Positions 1 to 7,217 of a DNA stretch of 7,217 bases are shown here, piece after piece. Made by a program: the position numbers and the translations under genes. The number at the start of each line of letters is the position of its first letter. Within the stretch, counting starts at the first letter, position 1. Location: the NCBI GenBank assembly GCA_001771615.1, contig MEUF01000064.1, positions 1 to 7,217 of the forward strand. The letters run 5' to 3'. The stretch is from a candidate division WOR-1 bacterium RIFOXYB2_FULL_48_7 (GTDB lineage Bacteria > Margulisbacteria > WOR-1 > O2-12-FULL-45-9 > XYB2-FULL-48-7). The notes beneath the pieces were generated by a model that was not told where the DNA came from, searched no databases, and saw nothing but the letters and a program-made list of their open reading frames with translations.

Positions 1-1426
1 CGGTGGAACTGGCGCGGTTATCCCTTCAGAATACTTTTCCTTATTACGCAGCGGCTCATATTTGATCCGTGCTTCATTGGCAGTTACCAGCACTTTTCTT
101 TTAATGGGTGGCTTGGCCAGTTGGCTCCTCTTTCCGCTGGGAGCGGTAGGCCTAGTTAGCGGCTTATCCTTGCTCAGAAATGGCTACAACGCCAATAACC
201 GGGGACGGTTAATGCCGCTGGGCCGCCAGGGCTTATGGCAAAGAGTCAAACGACCACTCATGGTTGCTGCTGGAGTAGCCGCTGCAGCCATCGGGGGGAC
301 GGCTTTGGCCCTTGGTCTTCCCGTATTGTTAACCAATTATTTGAGCATTGCCGTGATTGTCAACTTATCATTTGGCGCCTATTTGATGTCCCTGCTCTCC
401 AGCACCGTCAAGCAAATGAAAAAGGCTATCCAAGAAAAAGCAGATCCGGTAGCACAAAAACAGCTCGAAAAGAATAAATTCCTGGCCGCTGAATTACAGC
501 CCCTTGCTAATGTTGCCCCTTCAACTTTTTCAACCAGCGCAAAAACAGGCCAAACCATCATCACCGTTTTGCAATCTCAAAAGTTTCTTGATGGTCTTGC
601 AGTTACCGACGCTATCGATACAATCGGCGATGTCAGCGCCTTGAGGGAGGCTTTCAAGGGAAACTGGTATTTAAGCCATCTGCCAGATAAAACGGTTGAG
701 CGAATTTTTGAAGTATTGAAACACTATCGCGGCCGCCGCCAAGCAATCTTGGATGACTTGGTTGCTTTTGGCTATGTTACTGTCACTGGGACTGAAACCA
801 AAAACGGAAGAACAGAAACCACTTATGCAGTTACCGGCCTGGTCAAGGCCGGTGCCAATCAACTTTATAACACCCTACTTCAATACCAGGGCAATGATCG
901 GACATTGGCAACTTTGGCAAAACAAAAAAGAGGTGGCGAGCTTGTCCAGCGGACCTGGAACATGCTTTGGGACCGCTTGCCAATCAGCCTGGAACTACAG
1001 GATGAAGAACACCCTGAAGATGAAAACAATCGGCAAAATTTAGTCTTAAGGTACAGAAAAATGGCCCAAGAAATATTGGCTGTCAGGGATCGCAATAATC
1101 CTGTTGGCCCCCATTTGATGATTCCTGATCTACTCTCAAGACATGCGGAATTAAGAGACATGCTCCGGCAGATAGAGGTTATTGATGCCAGCAACAACAT
1201 CCATCAGGGAGCAGAGCACCCCTATCGTGTATTTTCCCATTATTTATTAGAGCTGCTCTACACTGCCGAGTTGACCATTGTCAATCAGGCCGGACGTCGA
1301 CTTCAGGCAAATAATGCTGACCAAGAAGCCATTGCCGCGCTCCGACATATCGTCTCCCAAACCAGGGAATTTGTCGTGGTCCATACCGCCTCAATACTCT
1401 ATCGCCGTTATAGACTAAGCCATTGA
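1..1426 (+). CDS. Membrane protein with a large soluble C-terminal region, unknown function (5' end missing)
   Basis: This is the 3' part of a gene whose reading frame is open to the left edge. The first complete codon is at position 2 and no stop occurs upstream of the TTG at 62, so that TTG is probably not the true start. The visible part is 474 residues ending at TGA 1424-1426. Counting from position 2, hydrophobic segments lie at about residues 24-58 (one long span or a hairpin), 85-111 and 113-134. The loop at 59-84 is strongly basic, and the stretch after 134 is lysine-rich. By the positive-inside rule, residues 85-134 would form a hairpin with the C-terminal 340 residues in the cytoplasm. 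Residues 210-284 end in a beta-hairpin-like stretch (GYVTVTG, then TTYAVTG) that resembles a winged-helix wing; this is a weak inference. The visible part contains no cysteine. The family is not recognised. The gene lies 76 bases upstream of the giant repeat gene, in the same direction, and probably shares its operon. Confidence 0.85.
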   Translation, partial: GGTGAVIPSEYFSLLRSGSYLIRASLAVTSTFLLMGGLASWLLFPLGAVGLVSGLSLLRNGYNANNRGRLMPLGRQGLWQRVKRPLMVAAGVAAAAIGGTALALGLPVLLTNYLSIAVIVNLSFGAYLMSLLSSTVKQMKKAIQEKADPVAQKQLEKNKFLAAELQPLANVAPSTFSTSAKTGQTIITVLQSQKFLDGLAVTDAIDTIGDVSALREAFKGNWYLSHLPDKTVERIFEVLKHYRGRRQAILDDLVAFGYVTVTGTETKNGRTETTYAVTGLVKAGANQLYNTLLQYQGNDRTLATLAKQKRGGELVQRTWNMLWDRLPISLELQDEEHPEDENNRQNLVLRYRKMAQEILAVRDRNNPVGPHLMIPDLLSRHAELRDMLRQIEVIDASNNIHQGAEHPYRVFSHYLLELLYTAELTIVNQAGRRLQANNADQEAIAALRHIVSQTREFVVVHTASILYRRYRLSH

Positions 1427-1449
1427 TTTTTGCCCTCAAATAAACTGAA

Positions 1450-1499
1450 ATTATTGCCCATTTTTGTCGATAAATAGATGGCTAGAAAGGGGCAATAAT
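1450..1499 (+). promoter_or_regulatory. Inverted repeat overlapping the ribosome binding site of the giant gene
   Basis: The arms ATTATTGCCC (1450-1459) and GGGCAATAAT (1490-1499) are perfect reverse complements, ten base pairs long, separated by 30 bases. The right arm contains the GGG of the Shine-Dalgarno sequence and ends three bases before the ATG at 1503. In mRNA the repeat could form a stem that hides part of the ribosome binding site. In DNA it could be a binding site for a dimeric regulator. A chance match this long within a 76-base gap is unlikely, but function is inferred, and the 30-base loop weakens the hairpin reading. Confidence 0.5.
1485..1492 (+). promoter_or_regulatory. Ribosome binding site that sets the start of the giant repeat protein
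   Basis: The purine run GAAAGGGG lies ten bases before the ATG at 1503. It supports that ATG over the in-frame TTG at 1464, which has no comparable purine run upstream. Choosing 1503 removes thirteen residues from the longest possible frame. Confidence 0.75.
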
Positions 1500-1502
1500 A
1501 AT

Positions 1503-4500
1503 ATGAGCGATGGATGGCTGGAATCTGTTGGCAATGTCGCCGCACAAGCCTGGAAATACGTTAAAGAAAACGTAACCGGAGAGCCGGCGGAGCCTTACCA
1601 GACAAAGAAAAGAGCCCAGGTTACGGAAACAGCCCCTGATTTTTTTGGTGTCACCCTCTGCGAACCTCCCTGCGCCACCGGCGCCACATTAACCAATTTT
1701 CCCGGCGAACAGGCAACAGCACAAACAATTGCCGAAGTGTTTAATACCTGCCTGGCTAATCAAGATTTCTATCGAGCAAATTTTGTTGTCAAAGATAAGG
1801 AACAGATCCTGGCTGATGGCTGCTCTGATCCTCTACTCGATCTTTCCGGTTATAGCATGACTCGGGCGGCCAAAAGAGAAACCATTGCTTCTTTCTTTTA
1901 CAATGTTTGGTCAGCGGGAATTTTTCAACCAGAAAAAGAACAGGCAACTGAACAGGTCCGTATCCTCGAACAGCAAATGACCTTCCGCCAAGTCCGGGAC
2001 GTCAGATTGCAAAGCAAACTAACTCTGGCCTCCTTATATCTCGTCACCGCCCAATATGACAAGGCTGTCGCCATGGCCGAAGAGATCATTAACTTCCCCC
2101 TCTCTGTCACTTCGCGCCGCCCACTTTATGCCGATGAAGCGGTCTTTTTAGCCGGCGATGTCAAAAAGATCCAGGCTATGCAAAGCGGCGACATCGAACC
2201 GATGCAACGGGCCATGGATTTCCTAGCTGAAAATTATAAACGACTGGGCAGCGGAGAGGTCGGTTACCTGCGGCGCTACAGTTACGAAATGTTCAAAACC
2301 TGTGTTGATGGCGAAGAGCAATTTGGGGTCCGTTTGGATGGCTGTTCCGAAGAAGAAATGGCCCGTTACGAATTGGATGCCACCATCACCTATAATGCCT
2401 ATGCGCCCTTCTTTGCCGACAACTTCATTGCCATCAAAACCCTATTACAATCGGCCAAACATAAAGCCATCAATGGCGATTTAGATGCAGCCAGACAAGG
2501 CTACCAGGATACACTCGATTTGATCAACGGCATTGAAAACCCTGATTATATTTACGAATATCATCCCGACCTGGCAGCTCGTTTTGGGCAAGCGGATTCC
2601 GGCACTACTTCTTCATTAGCCAATCTTTTGCGCAGTGACGAACAGTGCGACCCGAAACACTTCCGTATCTATCAGGCCAAAGCCTATGAGGGTTTGGCAA
2701 ATATCACTCTGACCGAAGCCGGTGAGGCGCCAGATAAAACAAAAGCCAAAAATTTGAAGATTGCTGATTTCTTGATGGGGAAGGCCCTTCAGTTGATGGA
2801 ATCTATCAAGGAAACCGGAAATTACGATTTTTATAAAGGGGCTATGTTTGAAGAACGGCAAACCTATTACGCTGTCTTGGCTGACCGAGCAGATATCAAA
2901 CTTAACATCTGCTATCTGAAACACGACGAAGCTGCCTGCCAGGCAGCAGAACAATATGCCCTTGAAGTTGCCAATTATTACCAAACCAGGCAAGTGGTGG
3001 AAAAGGATCCGGAGGCAGCCTTCGACATCAGCTACCTCAAAGCTTTGTTGGTCTTGGGAGAAACCAGCGCCCTCAATAACCAACACCAAACCGCGATCGC
3101 AACCTTTCAAAAAGTTCAGTCCGGCATCGCGATAAGACAACAACTTCAAGGGGAAGAACTGCCTCCATTTTATTCTTACCTGCTCGGAAAATCACTCATC
3201 AAAGAAGCTGCCCTCATCGCCCAGCCCAGACAGGGAGAGACAATTAACAGCCCCGCCATCATGGAAAGACTGACAGCGGCGGAAACTGCATTAAGAAGCA
3301 CTATCCCCACCTGGGAAAAAACGGCCGGCGGCAAATCCTTCTTGCCGGTCATCGACCGCTTGCTGGCCGAAAAACTGACTATCGAGGGAGAAACCTATCT
3401 GGCGCAAGCTTACGAAGAAGAAGACTTGCTGTTAAGAGAAGCCTTGAAAACCAAGGCAGAGTTGGCCTTGCAGGATATCCCACAGAAACATGCCGACCTC
3501 TATGCCCGCGCTCGCATCCGCCAGGCGGAGATCATGCTTAGCCAGCCATTTGATCCAGTTTTGCAAGATCCGCAAATTGTTGCCCAGCAAATTTTGGCCA
3601 ACTTGCAGCAGGCCCAGGAACTATTGGCGCAAAAGCCCGGCAGCACCGAATATTATACGGTCAGCGCCAATTTCCTGAAGGCTAAAACCCTGGCCAACCT
3701 GGCCGAATATCACCGCTCCGTCAATGAAAACGACCCGGCTATACAACCATTGGTGACCAGCGCTTATGGTCTTTTTGTGACAATTCCCAGCGGGTTTGGT
3801 TACCTGACCGATGCTGCTGCCGTAGAAAGCAATTCATTGATTGCTGGCTACCAGCATATTTTCACGGTCGGGACGGCCGACCTGGCAGCGCTTGACCAGG
3901 CTATGAAAGGCCGCGATACTTATTTGGCCTCCCGGGCCGCCCTCACCAAAGGGGAACTTTTACTCCAGTTAGCCGGCCAACCAAGGATTGATTTAACTCT
4001 GGCCCAGGAATACCGAAGCGAGGCTTACGGCATGTTCATTGAAGCCGAAGCCACCTTCCCAGCCGGTGATTATATGCAAGCCAAGGCAACTATTTTAAAG
4101 GCTTCGCTGATGGCCGACCCGAACATTGAAACACGGACAGATGAAATGATTGCAACAGCTATGGCCTTGCCATCAGCCCAGGCCGCCATGGAACATGGCG
4201 GCTACCTCTGGCAGCAAGCCGGCTTCTCTATGGGAGAAATTAATCTGGCACTGGCCGACCTGGTCCCCAATAAAAACGATTCAGATAATTTCCTGGCCAA
4301 TGCTTATGCCTACCTGGACAGCCAGGAGCTCCCGGGAGATTTGGGAGCCAGGGCAGCGGTCTTGCGCGGTTCGATTATTGTCCGCCAGCCCAAGAAGTTT
4401 TCTCCCGAAGATATGTTGGCGGCGGCTGAAGAAATTAATTCGATCGGGAGCCTGTTTCTCGCCAATTCATACTATGACTCCCTAGCCGGGATGGTCAGAG

Positions 4501-5891
4501 GAGAATTGCTTCTGGGCGTAGCAGACACAACCAACGATCGGGAGCTGCTGGCGCAAGCCGCTGTACTCCTGGCCATGCCGGTCGCCGACGAATATGAATA
4601 CCTACACCATCGCTCACTTCTGCTTCAAGGATCGGTCCGCACCCGGTTGGCTGGCCAGGTCACAAAAGCCGATCTGGCGCCGGTTGAAATCGCCCTGGCC
4701 TATTTCCAACAGGCCGGCAAAGACCAGTACGCCATTGCCATGGCCTACACCACCCTGGGAGAGCTCTCATTACGCGCGGCTGATAATCCCCGCTATCAGT
4801 TAGAAGCCCTGGCTCTCTTTAAACAGGCTAAACAATCGTTTACTGCGGCCAGGGACATTAGCCAGGAAAACGAAGGGTTAACTGATTTATATGTTAAAAC
4901 CATGGTCCAGGAAGCGGCCTTCATTGCCAGAAAACCAAAACTCTATACGGAAAAGATATTACGCGAACAGCTGGCTATTCTTGATGGCAGCCAGAGATTG
5001 GAAGACGGGTCAACACTGCCGATGTATTTGCAGCCACCTTTTGTTAGAAGTACCGGCGACTACATCCCGCAGTTGTCCCTGCTAACCCAGGGCGATATTT
5101 ATCTGGCCCTGGCGGAATTAACACAAAGCGACGATTATTACAAACGGGCCCAAGCCGCCTACGCGGCTGTTGGCCGAGATCAATTGGTCCTGCATGCCAG
5201 AGCTATGCTTGGCAAAGCATCGGCTCAATTAGCCATGAACGAACATATTGTCCTGAAAAAAGGCAGAATTATTGCTATCGACAAAGTTTGGCAGCAAATA
5301 TTTTCTGACAGCCAGGCGGCTCAACAGGATATTGCCATGCTCCAGGCTGCCGGCTATGAATCAGACGATTTGGCAGTCCAAGCTGGCTTACAGTTGTTGA
5401 CGTTAAGAATGGCTGATGAAGCCCAAAGAAAGATGCTTCGACCAGATGACTTCACCGTTTTGGCCGCCACGGCAAAACGGGCTAAAGATCCTGTCAGGAC
5501 AATTTCTCAATTTGAAATTGAGTTGAAACGAGCCGCCTACCTGGCCGCTCGCCGGGATTACGTCGCCCTTGGCCAGGCGCTGTTTGGGGATGAACAGACA
5601 GGAACGGCTGGCATTTTTGCCGATTATCCACACATCAAATTGGTGGGAACAAAATACGCTTGGGATACCAGTTACATGGAAGCAGAAATGCATTTCCTGG
5701 CAGCCTTGTATAGCATCTCAGTCAAGCCAGTCAACGAGGCCGATAAGGCACGACTCTTTAAGCAAGCGCAAACTTATGCAGGACTTGCACATGATGATTG
5801 TAATAGGTCCTCGTCAAGATACTATCGCGATTTTATGCCTGAGCTAATCGATGATACTCTCGGCCTTCCCAAACCAGAGGATAACCCATGA
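1503..5891 (+). CDS. Giant TPR-like helical-repeat protein, 1462 residues, unknown function
   Basis: The start is the ATG at 1503, supported by GAAAGGGG ten bases upstream; the frame ends at TGA 5889-5891. There is no signal peptide, lipobox or membrane segment, so a cytoplasmic location is most likely. Residues 3-24 could form an amphipathic helix with W5, L6, V9, V12, W17, V20 and V24. Residues 53-57 form a CxxxC motif. From about residue 176, which starts a TPR-like ASLYLVTAQYDKAVAMAEE, the protein is mainly paired helices. A motif like xGELxLxLA recurs at about 519, 562, 629, 675, 727, 775, 817, 867, 911, 956, 1000, 1043, 1086, 1137, 1197, 1237, 1294, 1343 and 1394. Units are thus longer than the canonical 34-residue TPR. 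TPR solenoids generally act as protein-binding scaffolds, and that role is inferred here; no catalytic motif was seen. Cysteines are at 53, 57, 83, 107, 267, 281, 382, 470, 479 and 1433. The stop overlaps the start of the next gene, implying translational coupling. The specific family is not recognised. Confidence 0.92.
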   Translation: MSDGWLESVGNVAAQAWKYVKENVTGEPAEPYQTKKRAQVTETAPDFFGVTLCEPPCATGATLTNFPGEQATAQTIAEVFNTCLANQDFYRANFVVKDKEQILADGCSDPLLDLSGYSMTRAAKRETIASFFYNVWSAGIFQPEKEQATEQVRILEQQMTFRQVRDVRLQSKLTLASLYLVTAQYDKAVAMAEEIINFPLSVTSRRPLYADEAVFLAGDVKKIQAMQSGDIEPMQRAMDFLAENYKRLGSGEVGYLRRYSYEMFKTCVDGEEQFGVRLDGCSEEEMARYELDATITYNAYAPFFADNFIAIKTLLQSAKHKAINGDLDAARQGYQDTLDLINGIENPDYIYEYHPDLAARFGQADSGTTSSLANLLRSDEQCDPKHFRIYQAKAYEGLANITLTEAGEAPDKTKAKNLKIADFLMGKALQLMESIKETGNYDFYKGAMFEERQTYYAVLADRADIKLNICYLKHDEAACQAAEQYALEVANYYQTRQVVEKDPEAAFDISYLKALLVLGETSALNNQHQTAIATFQKVQSGIAIRQQLQGEELPPFYSYLLGKSLIKEAALIAQPRQGETINSPAIMERLTAAETALRSTIPTWEKTAGGKSFLPVIDRLLAEKLTIEGETYLAQAYEEEDLLLREALKTKAELALQDIPQKHADLYARARIRQAEIMLSQPFDPVLQDPQIVAQQILANLQQAQELLAQKPGSTEYYTVSANFLKAKTLANLAEYHRSVNENDPAIQPLVTSAYGLFVTIPSGFGYLTDAAAVESNSLIAGYQHIFTVGTADLAALDQAMKGRDTYLASRAALTKGELLLQLAGQPRIDLTLAQEYRSEAYGMFIEAEATFPAGDYMQAKATILKASLMADPNIETRTDEMIATAMALPSAQAAMEHGGYLWQQAGFSMGEINLALADLVPNKNDSDNFLANAYAYLDSQELPGDLGARAAVLRGSIIVRQPKKFSPEDMLAAAEEINSIGSLFLANSYYDSLAGMVRGELLLGVADTTNDRELLAQAAVLLAMPVADEYEYLHHRSLLLQGSVRTRLAGQVTKADLAPVEIALAYFQQAGKDQYAIAMAYTTLGELSLRAADNPRYQLEALALFKQAKQSFTAARDISQENEGLTDLYVKTMVQEAAFIARKPKLYTEKILREQLAILDGSQRLEDGSTLPMYLQPPFVRSTGDYIPQLSLLTQGDIYLALAELTQSDDYYKRAQAAYAAVGRDQLVLHARAMLGKASAQLAMNEHIVLKKGRIIAIDKVWQQIFSDSQAAQQDIAMLQAAGYESDDLAVQAGLQLLTLRMADEAQRKMLRPDDFTVLAATAKRAKDPVRTISQFEIELKRAAYLAARRDYVALGQALFGDEQTGTAGIFADYPHIKLVGTKYAWDTSYMEAEMHFLAALYSISVKPVNEADKARLFKQAQTYAGLAHDDCNRSSSRYYRDFMPELIDDTLGLPKPEDNP
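2028..5708 (+). repeat. Protein-level tandem helical repeats (TPR-like), degenerate
   Basis: This stretch of the giant gene encodes the solenoid. The best-conserved copies of the first-helix motif are KGELLLQLAG (816-825), MGEINLALAD (910-919), RGELLLGVAD (999-1008), LGELSLRAAD (1085-1094) and QGDIYLALAE (1196-1205). Weaker copies, such as LRGSIIV (954-960) and LQGSVRTRLAG (1041-1051), fall in register between them. From 867 to 1086 the glycine or equivalent position recurs at intervals of 44, 45, 44, 43 and 43 residues. The repeats are not evident at the DNA level, so the expansion is old rather than a recent tandem duplication. Confidence 0.7.
5876..5881 (+). promoter_or_regulatory. Ribosome binding site of the third gene, inside the end of the second
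   Basis: AGAGGA lies six bases before the ATG at 5888, within the last codons of the giant gene. Together with the ATGA overlap at 5888-5891 it fixes the start of the third gene and supports translational coupling of the two. Confidence 0.75.
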
Positions 5892-7217
5892 GCGAAACAG
5901 AAAGAATAGGCGCCGCTAGACCGGCACCCGCAAGAACGGTCCTGCCAACAAGACCGGCTGAACATGCTGCGGCATCACCAGTCCTGCTGGCTCAAGCGGG
6001 GGGAATCGAACCAAGAGGGAGTGGAGAAAGAAGAGTTGACTTGACCACATCACCAACCCTTTTCCCTTCACCAAGTCCCGAACAGACACCGGCTGGTTTT
6101 ATTGAACAATCAAAAACTGAAAAAGAAAAGGCCTATAAATTTGCCTTCGTAAATGATGTCCCAATCACTGAAGCTTGGCATGCTCACGGCTCTGCCGGAG
6201 CAGCGGTTGGCGGTTATTTACGCTTTGGCGAAAGAGCTAGCGGAGTTCGTGAATTATCTGAGATGGAACAATCAAAATTATTTGAACAACTCGCCATCTA
6301 TTGGCTCACCAGTGGCAATTTAGGGGCAGAAAGCTCAATTAGCCAATTAATTGAATATACCGATAGAACCGTCAGAGTATATAACCGTGGAAATCAACCC
6401 AACCTTCGTTACGAAATTCCCTATGACAGCTTATATACTCTCCACCCTGTCAAACATGCCTCCCCTTTCTGGCTGACAAAGATTACTTACATCTTGCTCT
6501 CTCGCCTGCAAAAAGGGGTTGAGCTGGCGGCGAACCTGGAAACCCTGAAAAAGTTTTTCCAGGAAATTGTCGGCCGGCTGCCCGAATCAGCTAGGCCCAC
6601 CATAAATTTTGCCCAGACCGACCTAAAAATACTCAAACACGAGCTGGCGACAGTTTTGCTTGATTATTACAAGAGCACCACGGAACCACCTGTTGACCAT
6701 CTCCTGCTCGGGGAGTTGGAACTATTCCTTTCTGATACGGCTGAACTGAAAACAGATAAACTTTTCCATCTGAACGCGGCCAAAAGCCATCTGGCATTTG
6801 TCGCTAACCCCAACCCGGCCAACCAGCGGGCTCTCCAGACCCAAATCGTGGAACGGATTAAATATCGCAAAGGCGGTTACGATCCTCTAACCAAAGATCC
6901 GGAAATGATCCAGCAGGAAGTCTCCCGCTCCCAGGGGAACGCCCTTCGCCTGTTGGCCGCCATTAAAATAAAAGAGATCGACTTTTCCCCCACAAAAAAG
7001 GCTACATTACTGGTTGAAACCATCGGCCTGCTCTTGAAAGCACAGGAACAACTTACCGGCTTGGAAAGATTAGCCGTCAGGAAAATGCTGGGAGAAGCTT
7101 TGCTGGAGCTGGCCGGCGAAGAAGCAGATAAAATGCCGGAGATTGTCCGCCTTTTCAACGAAAAGGGGATAACAATTTTTAGAGAGGTTGGACTGACTGA
7201 AACGACCAAGTCAACAA
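5888..7217 (+). CDS. Protein with disordered N-terminus and helical-repeat C-terminus, unknown function (3' end missing)
   Basis: The frame opens with ATG 5888 in an ATGA overlap with the preceding stop, has AGAGGA six bases upstream, and stays open to the right edge, giving 443 complete codons. Residues 1 to about 75 are rich in alanine, proline, serine, threonine, arginine and glutamate, and look disordered; there is no signal peptide. Residues about 82-190 look like a compact mixed alpha/beta domain with a Gly/His-rich stretch (W97, H98, H100, G101, then G108-G109) that I cannot assign. From about W195 onward the sequence is mainly amphipathic helices. LGEALLELAG at 401-410 closely matches the repeat motif of the giant protein upstream, so a TPR-like solenoid probably begins here and may continue past the window. 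The visible part contains no cysteine. The gene is very likely co-translated with the giant gene, and a joint complex is a reasonable inference. No known family is recognised. Confidence 0.85.
   Translation, partial: MSETERIGAARPAPARTVLPTRPAEHAAASPVLLAQAGGIEPRGSGERRVDLTTSPTLFPSPSPEQTPAGFIEQSKTEKEKAYKFAFVNDVPITEAWHAHGSAGAAVGGYLRFGERASGVRELSEMEQSKLFEQLAIYWLTSGNLGAESSISQLIEYTDRTVRVYNRGNQPNLRYEIPYDSLYTLHPVKHASPFWLTKITYILLSRLQKGVELAANLETLKKFFQEIVGRLPESARPTINFAQTDLKILKHELATVLLDYYKSTTEPPVDHLLLGELELFLSDTAELKTDKLFHLNAAKSHLAFVANPNPANQRALQTQIVERIKYRKGGYDPLTKDPEMIQQEVSRSQGNALRLLAAIKIKEIDFSPTKKATLLVETIGLLLKAQEQLTGLERLAVRKMLGEALLELAGEEADKMPEIVRLFNEKGITIFREVGLTETTKST

Noticed and set aside
1421..1445. Possible terminator after the first gene
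   Set aside because: Only a four-base TTGA/TCAA pairing is present, with no GC-rich stem and no following T-run, so read-through into the next gene is more likely.
1454..1476. Possible promoter, TTGCCC followed by TAAATA
   Set aside because: The two elements are only 11 bases apart, far from the usual 17, and both are weak matches. The gap is more simply an internal operon spacer.
1478..1498. Six-codon open frame (MARKGQ) in the gap before the giant gene, a possible leader peptide
   Set aside because: It has no Shine-Dalgarno sequence, overlaps the ribosome binding site of the giant gene, and shows no regulatory codon run. A frame this short is expected by chance.
1464..1502. TTG at 1464 as the start of the giant protein
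   Set aside because: No purine-rich binding site precedes it, whereas the ATG at 1503 has GAAAGGGG at good spacing.
2616..3149. Minus-strand open frame of 177 codons inside the giant gene
   Set aside because: It is fully contained in the 1462-residue + strand gene, whose repeat pattern runs through the region. It has no separate support.
5506..5522. Perfect palindrome with eight-base arms, CTCAATTT and AAATTGAG around one G
   Set aside because: It lies inside the coding region of the giant gene (residues ISQFEIE), and a palindrome of this size can occur by chance in about 7 kb.
6338..6360. Inverted repeat TCAATTA / TAATTGA in the third gene
   Set aside because: Seven-base AT-rich arms inside a coding region are expected by chance.
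6667..7209. Minus-strand open frames opposite the third gene
   Set aside because: They lie entirely opposite a continuous + strand frame with a strong start, and their translations are rich in serine, arginine and tryptophan, typical of antisense shadows.

Overview
The window holds three large genes on the + strand, packed head to tail with no other credible gene on either strand. The first and third run off the edges of the window. GC content is moderate (near 50% by eye) and TGA serves as an ordinary stop. Both start sites that can be judged have good Shine-Dalgarno sequences, so this is bacterial DNA using the standard code. No marker gene, rRNA, tRNA or recognisable housekeeping gene is present, so the lineage cannot be fixed. 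Very long helical-repeat proteins with no familiar neighbours suggest an environmental or candidate-phylum bacterium, but that is only an impression.

Layout. Positions 1-1426 carry the 3' part of a membrane protein. Hydrophobic segments lie at its N-terminal side, followed by a cysteine-free soluble region of about 340 residues that includes a possible winged-helix-like stretch. The frame is open through the left edge. Positions 1427-1502 are a short intergenic gap containing a perfect 10-bp inverted repeat whose right arm covers part of the next ribosome binding site. Positions 1503-5891 encode a 1462-residue protein with no signal peptide or membrane segment. It is built largely as an alpha-helical solenoid of TPR-like units, with an A-helix motif recurring mostly every 43-51 residues. 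Nine of its ten cysteines lie in the first third. Positions 5888-7217 begin a third gene, overlapping the second by four bases (ATGA) and open to the right edge. It has a proline/alanine-rich, probably disordered N-terminus, a compact unrecognised domain, and a helical C-terminal half containing the same type of repeat motif as the giant protein.

Reading. Shared orientation, tight spacing and an ATGA junction point to one operon. One plausible but unproven picture is a membrane-anchored component, a giant scaffold and a second repeat protein acting as one complex, probably on the cytoplasmic side. I recognise none of the three as a named family, so no gene symbols or enzymatic functions are given.
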